Below, in pieces: positions 33,129 through 39,910 of a stretch of DNA of 64,000 bases (positions are counted from its first letter, which is position 1; the number at the start of each line of letters is the position of its first letter). The DNA is from Streptomyces sp. NK15101 (GTDB lineage Bacteria; Actinomycetota; Actinomycetes; Streptomycetales; Streptomycetaceae). The stretch lies in the NCBI RefSeq assembly GCF_020400725.1, contig NZ_JAINVG010000029.1, forward strand, positions 23,674-87,673, in the 5' to 3' direction. The translations under genes and the position numbers were made by a program. The notes under the pieces are model-generated. The model ran no database searches. It was given only the letters and a program-made list of their open reading frames with translations, and had not been told where the DNA came from.

Positions 33129-34157
33129 TCACGCCGCTCCCGGCTCGGGTGTCGTCCCCGACCGCTGTTCCAGCTCCTGTGCGAACTCCAGCCACGCCCC
33201 GGCGCACGACCGGGCCAACTCGGCGACGGAGTCGCGCCAGTGCGGTGGCACGGCATCGATCAGCTCGCCCCACTCGACCGGCTCGATCACATGGCCGTCG
33301 ACCCACCGGACGAAGGCGCGGCCGTTCTCCGCGTACCGCACCGCGGGATCCCTGCTCAGACTGCCCAGCACCGAGCGCCAGTCCGCGCTCTCCGGGGCCC
33401 TGCCCGCGCCGTGCCGCTGCGACTCGGACGGATCCGGCTCCTGGTCGGCGCCGCGCCGCGCGCCCAGGAACGGGCTCCGGCCCGCTCGCAGGCGTTCCCG
33501 CACGTCCCGGGCCGTCCCCACCGAGACGCCGGCCTCCCGGGCGATGGCCCGCAGCGGCGCGTCGGGATTCATGGCGATGACCTCGCTCGCCCGCCGCCTG
33601 CCCGCCGCACCGTCCAGCGGACGGACCCGTCCGTCCCTCCCCACCCGGCTGATCTCCTGCGCGGCCGGGACGCGGGAACGACGCCGGATCACCCCCACCG
33701 TCGTGTGGGACAGCCCGGTGGCGGCGGCGACGGTCCGGTCCGACCACTGCGGGTGGTTCACGAGGATCCGGCCGGCCGCGGCCTCGCGGTCCGCCAGGGA
33801 GAGCGGCAGCCCGTGCTTGATGTTGGCCTCGACGGCTCGGAGGAACGCCTCGCTGTCGTCCCCCTCGAAGAACGTGACGGAGATGCTCTCCTCGCCCCGC
33901 AGCAGCGCGGCCCGCACCCGGTGCATGCCGTCGATCACCCGCATCGTGCTCCGCTGCACGAGAATCGGCGGAAGCCCCCGGGCCGCGGCCAGCAACTCCA
34001 CGTGGTCGGGGTTCTCCCCGGTCAGCCGCGGCGAGTCGGCCGGCCGCAGCGAGGAGATCGGCACCAGCACGGGGGCCGTCTTTTTCTCTTTCCGTGCCGG
34101 AAATTCGCCGTCGGGAGAGTTGTTTTTGAATATCGAAGCCTCTACATTGCTCCACAT
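33129..34157 (-). CDS. StrR-family (ParB-like domain plus HTH) pathway activator
   Basis: 342 residues. The ParB/Srx-like N-terminal domain has the exact StrR-type pattern (RPADSPRLTGENPDHVELLA, LPPILVQRSTMRVIDGMHRV, IKHGLPLSLADREAAAGRIL). An HTH follows (DRTVAAATGLSHTTVGVIRRR), then a second HTH-like segment (LRAIAREAGVSVGTARDVRERL). StrR, NovG and relatives activate antibiotic genes by binding inverted repeats. The best target candidates are the three matching operator sites, one of which lies about 170-200 bp upstream of this gene (autoregulation). ATG 34157 follows GGGAG with 7-nt spacing; the long upstream extension of the open frame is not coding. Confidence 0.92.
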   Translation of the reverse strand: MWSNVEASIFKNNSPDGEFPARKEKKTAPVLVPISSLRPADSPRLTGENPDHVELLAAARGLPPILVQRSTMRVIDGMHRVRAALLRGEESISVTFFEGDDSEAFLRAVEANIKHGLPLSLADREAAAGRILVNHPQWSDRTVAAATGLSHTTVGVIRRRSRVPAAQEISRVGRDGRVRPLDGAAGRRRASEVIAMNPDAPLRAIAREAGVSVGTARDVRERLRAGRSPFLGARRGADQEPDPSESQRHGAGRAPESADWRSVLGSLSRDPAVRYAENGRAFVRWVDGHVIEPVEWGELIDAVPPHWRDSVAELARSCAGAWLEFAQELEQRSGTTPEPGAA

Positions 34158-34328
34158 ACGTCCACTCCCTTTTCGGAAGGTGCGGCCGGGCGTGCACGGC
34201 AGACGGTCCCGCGGCGGCCGGCCGTGGCTCGGGTCCGGCACCGCATGGATTTTCCAGCATCGGGAATCTGCCATGCGCATCATGTCCATCAGGTCAGGAC
34301 ACGGGCAACAGCGCCAGGGCTCCAAGGT

Positions 34329-34359
34329 GGGTAGTGACCACTGCTCGATCGGGTAGTGG
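34329..34359. promoter_or_regulatory. Operator-like site C: three half-sites upstream of the StrR-like gene
   Basis: GGGTAGTG (34329-34336) is followed by CCACTGCTC-GATC-GGGTAGTGG (34338-34359). Read in reverse complement, site A has the same order of one direct and two inverted half-sites with similar spacing. It lies 170-200 bp upstream of ATG 34157. Confidence 0.65.
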
Positions 34360-34656
34360 ACGCGCCGGGTTCCGCTCCCCGGAACCGCCGCTTGACGCGG
34401 GAGAACACATCGGCTGCGACACACCGTAATCCCTGGGAATTCCCCTCGCACGCGGGGCCGGAAAATTGACGGAAACCCCCACAGGGCTTTACGGCTTCTG
34501 CTCGAAGAGGCCTCCGAAACGAAACCCGACCGCCCACCGGCAACCGCTCCCCCCACCGGCAACCGCTCCGCCCCCGGACGGCGACCCGCCCCGGGCGAGC
34601 CGTACGACACCGAAGCCTCAAGGCCACGGGCGCTCGGGGCCCCTCAGGGCAACGCG

Positions 34657-34681
34657 TTCGAACCTGCGCACACGGCTCCGG
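34657..34681. repeat. tRNA-Arg-derived 25-nt direct repeat (candidate distal att site)
   Basis: This 25-nt stretch, beginning TTCGAACCTGCGCACACGG, is identical to 39098-39122 inside the tRNA-Arg(CCG) gene (T-loop to anticodon). Flanking bases differ immediately on both sides. An exact 25-mer from a tRNA is the usual form of an integrase core site. Confidence 0.75.
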
Positions 34682-35013
34682 GCGCGTGTGTCCCACGGAC
34701 GGCCCTGAACGAAGAGCGCCGGCCGCCACTTCAGGGGCCGTCTCGGCCATCCACGCACGCCAGTTGTCAGAGGGCCCGCTCGCCATGACTGGAAGGCATG
34801 TCCGAATACTGACGACCCACCGGCCCGCCCACTTTCCCACTGGACGGCGCTGGGCCGCGTGCCGGGGAGTTCAGCTGCGTTAACGAGCGGCTGCCCCCGG
34901 CGGCAGCGGCCTTCCGGTCTTCGGCAGACGCCGGCGAACGATGCCGGACGAGACGGGACCGCATGGCCCGGAGCACCCGAGGCGGTGTCCGACCCCGATG
35001 CCATCATCCTCGG

Positions 35014-35736
35014 GTGCTGAAGATCCCCGGATACATGGACGGCCCTCTGGTTCAAGGCTCTGCATACCTGGACGACCCGTTGTTCTGGCCCGTGCACCTC
35101 GGCACCTCCCTGCGCGGTGAAGACGCACAGAGAGCCGCGTTCGGCGCCGACCGGGACGCGGCCATGGAGTTGTGCCGCGCGTTGTCCGCCGAGCGCGCGT
35201 GGCCGGTGTTCAGCGTGCCTCTGTGCTCCGGGCACACGATCCACGTGATCTACCGCAACATCGAGGGAGAGCACGGGGTGGACTACCTGGTCCATCACCC
35301 CGCGTGGCCGGCAGCGGAGACCGTCGCTGTGGACGACGGCCACTTCATGGGGCCCGGCATGGCCTGGCCGGAGCTGCTGTCCGCTGCCCGGCAGCCGGCC
35401 ACAAGGGGCATCGACGACCCCGATGCCCGTCTCCTGCTGCTCTTCCCGACACTCGGCGACGCACTGCTTCCCGACGACGCAAGCGTTGCCCTCACCGCCG
35501 CGCTTGCCGCTCTCACTGTGATCGAAGAGCCCGCCGAGGTGGCGGGCATGCTCCTTGAGAAGCAAGGCCAATGGGCCCCCGCCCACTGGAGACGGGCGGA
35601 CGGCGTCTGGATCAACGACGGAGGTCACTCCTATCGAAACCCGGGCAACGCCTTCGCCCTGCCCCGAGGCCGCCTTCGGGAGATCAGCAACGCCCTGAAC
35701 TGCGGGGGAGCGACGGCTCACCGGACATCAGGCTGA
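35014..35736 (+). CDS. Hypothetical protein
   Basis: 240 residues starting VLKIPGYMDGPLVQG, soluble, with no signal peptide or membrane helix. I see no recognised catalytic motif. It has the mixed alpha/beta look of Streptomyces orphan proteins with conserved segments such as FWPVHLGTSL, VFSVPLCSGHTIHVIYRNIE and HFMGPGMAWPELL. GTG 35014 is chosen because the conserved-looking sequence begins there; ATG 35035 is an alternative and no good ribosome-binding site is seen for either. It stands alone in the tRNA-scar region, so it may be mobile-element cargo. Confidence 0.6.
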   Translation: MLKIPGYMDGPLVQGSAYLDDPLFWPVHLGTSLRGEDAQRAAFGADRDAAMELCRALSAERAWPVFSVPLCSGHTIHVIYRNIEGEHGVDYLVHHPAWPAAETVAVDDGHFMGPGMAWPELLSAARQPATRGIDDPDARLLLLFPTLGDALLPDDASVALTAALAALTVIEEPAEVAGMLLEKQGQWAPAHWRRADGVWINDGGHSYRNPGNAFALPRGRLREISNALNCGGATAHRTSG

Positions 35737-36077
35737 CGCTCTGAGCTTCAGAACCACCGACACCGCCGGCACCGCCTCGTCGTACTCGCCCGGGTCTCCA
35801 GCCGCAGGCGGAGCCCACCGGACGGGCAGGCTTCCGTCAACCGCAAGAGCCCCGGTTCGGAAGATCTCCTCCGCAGATCCGGGCTCACCCGCACCTTTGC
35901 TGACTCGGGCAGAAGAGGCGATGTCTCTAGTGGTCCCGTGACTCCCCGCCCAGCTCCGACCGATCGGCCGCACGGGGCACGTGGCGACTTCCGCCGCGCG
36001 GACCGCGTGGGGCTCACACCCCGAACCTGCGTCCCGCCTCCCCTGGAGCCTCCCTCCCGAAGGCCCCGGGCGGGCGG

Positions 36078-36083
36078 TACAGT
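36078..36083 (+). promoter_or_regulatory. -10 element of a leaderless promoter
   Basis: TACAGT lies exactly 7 nt before GTG 36091, the arrangement of leaderless Streptomyces transcripts starting at the start codon. No ribosome-binding site is present. Confidence 0.6.
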
Positions 36084-36090
36084 GCGCGCC

Positions 36091-36387
36091 GTGGACATAC
36101 CTGACCGGTTCGTCTGGATCGCCCTCGGCCTGGCCGTCTTGCAGGCCCTCGCCCTCGTCCCCGTCGTCCGCCGGCTACGCGGAGCCGACCCCGCGGTGCG
36201 CTCGAAGGCGCGTCTCGACCTGCTGGATACCGTCGGCGGCATGCTGTTCCTCAGCGGCCTGCTACTGAGCCTCGTGGTGGCGGAATCCTGGTTCTGGCTC
36301 TCCCTCGCCGGCTTCGTGCTCGTGGCCGCCGTCCACGCCGTGAAGGGCGTCCACCTGCTCCGCGCCCGCCGCCACCCCACAGGCTGA
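36091..36387 (+). CDS. Small two-helix membrane protein
   Basis: 98 residues. A first hydrophobic segment (FVWIALGLAVLQALALVPVV) is followed by a loop with basic residues, then MLFLSGLLLSLVVAESWFWL and LAGFVLVAAVHAVKGVHLL. No family is recognised. The start is set at GTG 36091 because of the leaderless-type -10 at 36078; an in-frame GTG at 36082 is the alternative. It is isolated between repeats and gene debris. Confidence 0.6.
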   Translation: MDIPDRFVWIALGLAVLQALALVPVVRRLRGADPAVRSKARLDLLDTVGGMLFLSGLLLSLVVAESWFWLSLAGFVLVAAVHAVKGVHLLRARRHPTG

Positions 36388-36420
36388 TCCGAAAGACAGG
36401 GCCCAGGCCACCCTCGCCCT

Positions 36421-36564
36421 GGCTCCCCTCCGTCTGCCGTCGCCCCAGACGCCGTGTCTGCTCGGCTCTGCCTGGGCCTACGGCAGACGGGAGGGGAGCC
36501 CTACCGCCACGCCCCACAGGCCGGTACCCGCGTACGGCGCCCCCGCCATCCCGGAACCGGAGCG
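36421..36564. repeat. Structured repeat element, copy 1
   Basis: A 20-bp hairpin with one bulge (left arm GGCTCCCCTCCGTCTGCCGT, right arm at 36480-36500) encloses a conserved core GCCGTGTCTGCTCGGCTCTG at 36451. About 60 more conserved bases follow. Copy 2 lies at 38510-38646 in the same orientation, about 85 percent identical from the core onward, with the stem partly conserved by paired changes. Confidence 0.75.
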
Positions 36565-36738
36565 GGTCGCAGACAGCAGCGCAGGCCGGGGCGACGGGCC
36601 GTGCGCGCCGCGTCGTGCGCGGCGCGTGCCTTGATGAGGTAGAGAAACCTATGAGGTAGAGAGATCTGTGACAGCCCCCTCGGCCTCGCGCTATGGACGT
36701 CATCTCACAGCGGGAAGTCATGAGCGGGGCGAAGGCCG

Positions 36739-36933
36739 ATGGAGTACGTCAATCTTGATGCGCAGGCCGGCGACCTGTCAGGGGTCTTGGACGCGGCTCC
36801 CTACCTGGAGCGTCTGCCCTCGATCGTTGGTGATCTGCCGCCTGGGGCCCGGTCCTTCGCCGCTGACGCAGACCACTACGACTTCCAGAGCAAGCGCTGT
36901 GTGAAGGATCTGGCGCTTCGAGCTGTCCGGGGC
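36739..36933 (+). pseudogene. 5' fragment of a hypothetical gene cut by an IS remnant
   Basis: About 65 codons (MEYVNLDAQAGDLSGVLDAA ... HYDFQSKRCVKDLALRAVRG) preceded by GGGGCGAAGG. It reads as the N-terminus of a longer Streptomyces orphan protein. The frame then runs into IS5-type transposase sequence near 36930, so the gene was truncated by insertion and later deletion. Confidence 0.6.
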
Positions 36934-37158
36934 AACGGCTCATCGACGGTTCGGCGAATGGTCGAAGGCGCGGGCGTGGGCCAGGCTCCACCGCGTGGCG
37001 CTCGACGAGCTCGGCGCCCGCGGCGAGCTGGACCGGTCCCGCTGCGCGATCGACTCGGTGAACGTGCGGGCCTTGAAAAGAGGGACCTGACCGGTCCGGA
37101 TCCTGCGGACCGGGGCAAGTACGGTTCGAAGATCCACTTGATCACCGACCGTGGCTGA
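36930..37158 (+). pseudogene. IS5-family transposase remnant
   Basis: The frame from about 36938 reads HRRFGEWSKARAWARLHRV, then DELGARGELDRSRCAIDSVN, typical of IS5-type transposases. It hits a stop near 37089. The reading continues in another frame as DLTGPDPADRGKYGSKIHLI. Only the middle of the transposase is left, with a frameshift, so the element is dead. Confidence 0.85.
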
Positions 37159-37243
37159 CCGCTCGATCCGGCACGGATCTGCCACGCACGCGCACGGAAC
37201 CGGTTTCGTCGAAGCCGCGTCTGACGGCCAGGAAGGGGGCGGC

Positions 37244-37684
37244 GTGACAGCTCAAGACAGGGCCCGTCGTCGCTGCGTGGCGGCTGTTTCGATTCGCGCG
37301 CGGCTCGTCGCGGTAGCGCTGACATCCTTGCTGGTTGCCGGTTGCGGCATGCTGAACGATCCAGTCAAGGAACGCTGGAAGTCTAGAACCGAGTTCTCAA
37401 GTTGTGGCGAGGTGAGCCTGGATCAGGGCGAAGAGATGCAGAAGCAGGCGGCGCGGGAAATCGTCTGCCTCCAGCGAGCCCTCGAGAACGGCGAGAGCGC
37501 GGAACTGAAGGTGACCTATCCCACCGTGGAGGGTGACCCGATTCGCGAGTACTACCGCTTGACGCCGCAAGGCAGGCTTGAGGTGTACACCGACAGCACA
37601 GACGATCACTACTCGGACCAGAAGTGGTCGTTCGCCGAGTGCTACACCCCGGAATGGTTGGCTGAGGTTTCCTGCGATCTATGA
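37244..37684 (+). CDS. Small predicted lipoprotein
   Basis: 146 residues. A basic N-terminus and hydrophobic segment (VAVALTSLLVAG) end in the lipobox LVAGC, so the mature protein should begin at Cys and be lipid-anchored outside the membrane. The mature part is hydrophilic with several Cys (FSSCGEVS, IVCLQRALE, FAECYTPE, VSCDL) that could form disulfides. No family is recognised. GGAAGGGGG precedes GTG 37244. It lies between the IS remnant and the tRNA-Ser remnant, again suggesting cargo of a former element. Confidence 0.7.
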   Translation: MTAQDRARRRCVAAVSIRARLVAVALTSLLVAGCGMLNDPVKERWKSRTEFSSCGEVSLDQGEEMQKQAAREIVCLQRALENGESAELKVTYPTVEGDPIREYYRLTPQGRLEVYTDSTDDHYSDQKWSFAECYTPEWLAEVSCDL

Positions 37685-37818
37685 CCAGCGCCAACAACCC
37701 CATCTGGCGCGATGAGGTCGTCCATTGCCTCCCGGCAACCGACTGGAACCATCCCGCCAGACGCTTTCACGCTGAGCGATGGTTGGAGCATCGGTATTCA
37801 GGCGGTGCGGACGCGAGG

Positions 37819-37900
37819 CGGCCGATGGCCAGTGGTCAGGCAGAGGTCTTGAAAGCCGTCGTGGCGCGAGTCACCGTGGGTTCAAATCCCACATCCACCG
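37819..37900 (+). pseudogene. tRNA-Ser(UGA)-like remnant with intact 3' half
   Basis: From about 37848 the sequence reads as a tRNA-Ser: anticodon loop CTTGAAA (anticodon TGA), long variable arm, T-arm GTGGGTTCAAATCCCAC, and acceptor ATCCACCG. The 5' acceptor strand (CGGCCGA) cannot pair with ATCCACC, and the anticodon stem has mismatches. Such a hybrid, intact from the anticodon to the 3' end, is typical of an integration junction. The tRNA terminator is still present downstream. Confidence 0.6.
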
Positions 37901-37910
37901 CGCAGGTGAA

Positions 37911-37943
37911 CGGCCCCTGACCAGGTGACTCGGTCAGGGGCCG
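37911..37943 (+). terminator. Terminator behind the tRNA-Ser remnant
   Basis: Perfect 12-bp stem CGGCCCCTGACC / GGTCAGGGGCCG, 10 bp after the tRNA-like 3' end. Confidence 0.85.
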
Positions 37944-38015
37944 TCGTGCTGCGCGCTGTTCGACGCCGACCCTCGTTCCCCGGTACTCCCCGCTCGATGG
38001 GGCGCGAGGCACTTG

Positions 38016-38429
38016 TTACGCACCGATCAACCTGGGACGGCCTTCTGGGCGTCCGTACCGAAGGATGCGCGGGAGGACTTCACGCATCCGAGCCAAGTCC
38101 TCTGCCGGGGCACGAAGCAGTGCCTCGATGACGGGGTCCGTCAGTCCGAGGTCGTCCAGCGACTCGGGGTCCAAGGTCACCCGCAGCACGTCGTCGTCCA
38201 GTTGTACTTCGCGTACGCAGCCGTAGGCGGTGCCCTGGTCGGGCGTGACGAGGCAGTGCGTGTCCATGCCCAGGGACACCTCTTGCGCGTCGGGCTCGTT
38301 GAAGTCGCACATGAACATGAGCGAGAAGCCGTCCTCGTCGCCCGACTCGGCCACACCTGCCATCAGACAGTCGTCCATTGCGGGATCATCGAACCCGCAC
38401 GCAAGCAATGCCGTGAACCTGTATGTCAT
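38016..38429 (-). CDS. Imm10-like small acidic protein
   Basis: 137 residues, strongly acidic: MTYRFTALLACGFDDPAMDD, AESGDEDGFSLMFMCDFNE, MDTHCLVTPDQGTAYGCV. The pattern resembles the Imm10 family of immunity proteins, which protect against polymorphic toxins. I place it there with moderate certainty from memory of the family. No toxin gene is adjacent, so it could be an orphan antidote left by a lost toxin module. The ribosome-binding site for ATG 38429 is weak. Confidence 0.65.
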   Translation of the reverse strand: MTYRFTALLACGFDDPAMDDCLMAGVAESGDEDGFSLMFMCDFNEPDAQEVSLGMDTHCLVTPDQGTAYGCVREVQLDDDVLRVTLDPESLDDLGLTDPVIEALLRAPAEDLARMREVLPRILRYGRPEGRPRLIGA

Positions 38430-38509
38430 GCAGGCGTTCTAACACTGAGGACTGACGGTCGATGGGACGACCAGTGAGGCGGCGACGTTCCTCTCCCACC
38501 ACTCACCCC

Positions 38510-38646
38510 GACTCCCGTCCCGCCTGCCCGGTGCCGTGTCTGCTCGGCTCTGCCTGGGTCGACGGCAGACGGAACGGGAGTTCCCACCGCCACACCCCAC
38601 CGGCCGGCACCCGCGCACGGGCCCCCTCCATCCCGAAGCCGGAGCG
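38510..38646. repeat. Structured repeat element, copy 2
   Basis: Same orientation and same core (GCCGTGTCTGCTCGGCTCTG at 38533) as copy 1 at 36421. The left arm ACTCCCGTCCCGCCTGCC pairs, with two mismatches, with GGCAGACGGAACGGGAGT. Outer stem bases differ from copy 1 at both partners (C-G to G-C, G-C to A-T), so pairing is kept. The surrounding 38430-39083 stretch holds no supported gene. Confidence 0.75.
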
Positions 38647-39083
38647 CCCCCCGCCGGAGGCACCATCTTTGTCCTGCGGCTACCCCTCTACGTCGCGCTT
38701 CGCAGGTTCACCAAGCTGCTCGCCCGAGTGTGGGCCGGTTCTCGATTGCCCGCTGCACGTGGCGCCCCGCCGTAAAGGCGGCGCGCTCCCGCGCCGTGTA
38801 CGGGTCTTGACGGCCGTCAGGAAGTGGCGAACCGGCGCATCGAGGACCTGTTGCACGAGTACGAGTGAGCGCCCCTGCGCGCCAGCCTCATGGCCCCTGG
38901 ACCTGTCCGGGGGCCTTCACCGTTCCTGGGACCGACCTGCGCCGATGCCCCGAGAATCTGTCCACGAATAGCCCACGGACCCCGACATACGGCCGCTCGC
39001 CCCGGCACACGCCTGCACATGCAACAAGACCCCGCGTCCAGCGTTACCGCTGATCACGGGGTCTCTTGGCACTTCCTGCGAAG

Positions 39084-39155
39084 TGCCCCCGGCAGGATTC
39101 GAACCTGCGCACACGGCTCCGGAGGCCGTTGCTCTATCCCCTGAGCTACGGGGGC
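39084..39155 (-). tRNA. tRNA-Arg (anticodon CCG)
   Basis: The reverse strand reads a full cloverleaf: acceptor GCCCCCG / CGGGGGC, D-arm AGCTCAGGGGATAGAGC, anticodon stem-loop ACGGCCTCCGGAGCCGT with CCG at 34-36, T-arm GCAGGTTCGAATCCTGC, and discriminator A. CCA is not encoded. Its inner 25 nt are duplicated at 34657-34681, pointing to use as an integration target. Confidence 0.97.
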
Positions 39156-39302
39156 GTCCGCCGTGTTTCTCGGCGACGGGTAGAACCCTACCAGCTCTCC
39201 GGGCGTGCCTGTGAACAGGTATTTCCGGGGCGTCACCGGGGGGTCCGTCCCCCGCACGGGTCAGAAGTGGGTAAAACCCGGACGCAGCCGTGCGGGGCGG
39301 CC

Positions 39303-39308
39303 TACTCT
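39303..39308 (+). promoter_or_regulatory. -10 element of a leaderless promoter
   Basis: TACTCT ends 7 nt before GTG 39316 of the response-regulator gene, and no ribosome-binding site precedes that start. This is the leaderless arrangement. Confidence 0.6.
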
Positions 39309-39315
39309 CGTTCGT

Positions 39316-39801
39316 GTGTCAGGCGTGTCCGGTCGGGTGCTCGTTGTCGATGACAACAAGGTGATCCGCCAGTTGATCAGGGTCAATCTCGAACTCGAGG
39401 GGTTCGAGGTCGTGACCGCGGCCGATGGTGCCGAGTGTCTGGATGTCGTACATCAGGTCTGTCCTGATGTCGTCACCCTGGACGTCGTCATGCCCCGCTT
39501 GGACGGGATAAAGACGGCCGAGCGGCTGCGGGCCGACCCGCGGACCAGTCATCTGCCGGTGGCGATCATCAGCGCCTGCGGCGAGCACGAGGTCGGTGGG
39601 GTCTCCTCCGGTGTCGACGCGTTCCTCGCCAAGCCCTTCGAGCCCTCGGAGCTCGTGCGCGTGGTGCGGCAGTTGATGCACCGCGAGCGGCGGGAGCGTC
39701 CCGGGGCGGCCGGGCCCGACGGGGGAGAGGAACCCGCCGCAGTCGAGGGGCTGAAGGAGCAGGGCACCTGGCGTGCCGGGAGCGCGCACGGGGTGGTCTG
39801 A
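39316..39801 (+). CDS. CheY-like response regulator without output domain
   Basis: 161 residues. The receiver domain has VLVVDDNKVIRQLI, phosphoacceptor Asp in VVTLDVVMPRLDG, and Lys in FLAKPFEPSEL. After residue about 125 there is only a low-complexity tail. With no DNA-binding domain it would act by protein contact. No kinase is adjacent. The gene sits at the same place, before the ArgS-like gene and lysA, in other Streptomyces. The start GTG 39316 is supported by the -10 TACTCT. Confidence 0.88.
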   Translation: MSGVSGRVLVVDDNKVIRQLIRVNLELEGFEVVTAADGAECLDVVHQVCPDVVTLDVVMPRLDGIKTAERLRADPRTSHLPVAIISACGEHEVGGVSSGVDAFLAKPFEPSELVRVVRQLMHRERRERPGAAGPDGGEEPAAVEGLKEQGTWRAGSAHGVV

Positions 39802-39910
39802 GCCGGAGCGACGCCGGAGCGGCACGGAGCGTTCCGGATCTTGACGGCCGCGGTCCCGCATGGCGAAACCGGTTCGCGTTCCGACCCCCCTCCTCCCCTA
39901 GGCTGGTCCC

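Larger units (their letters stand above)
34158..35013. other. Gene-free regulatory and scar region
   Basis: 856 bp without a supported gene. It contains the StrR-gene promoter with operator site C (34329-34359), an AT-richer leader, and the tRNA-Arg-derived 25-mer at 34657-34681, which probably marks the end of a former insertion. Confidence 0.6.

Noticed and set aside
35728..35973. Minus-strand ORF in the scar region
   Set aside because: No ribosome-binding site and no recognisable sequence; it may contain a piece of a decayed gene but cannot be supported.
36454..36642. Small proteins starting MSARLCLG at 36454 and 38536
   Set aside because: Both are translations of the duplicated structured element. 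They differ by indels and lack ribosome-binding sites, so the conservation is at DNA/RNA level.
37819..37900. Functional tRNA-Ser gene
   Set aside because: The 5' acceptor strand does not pair with the 3' strand and the anticodon stem is poor; only the 3' half is tRNA-like.
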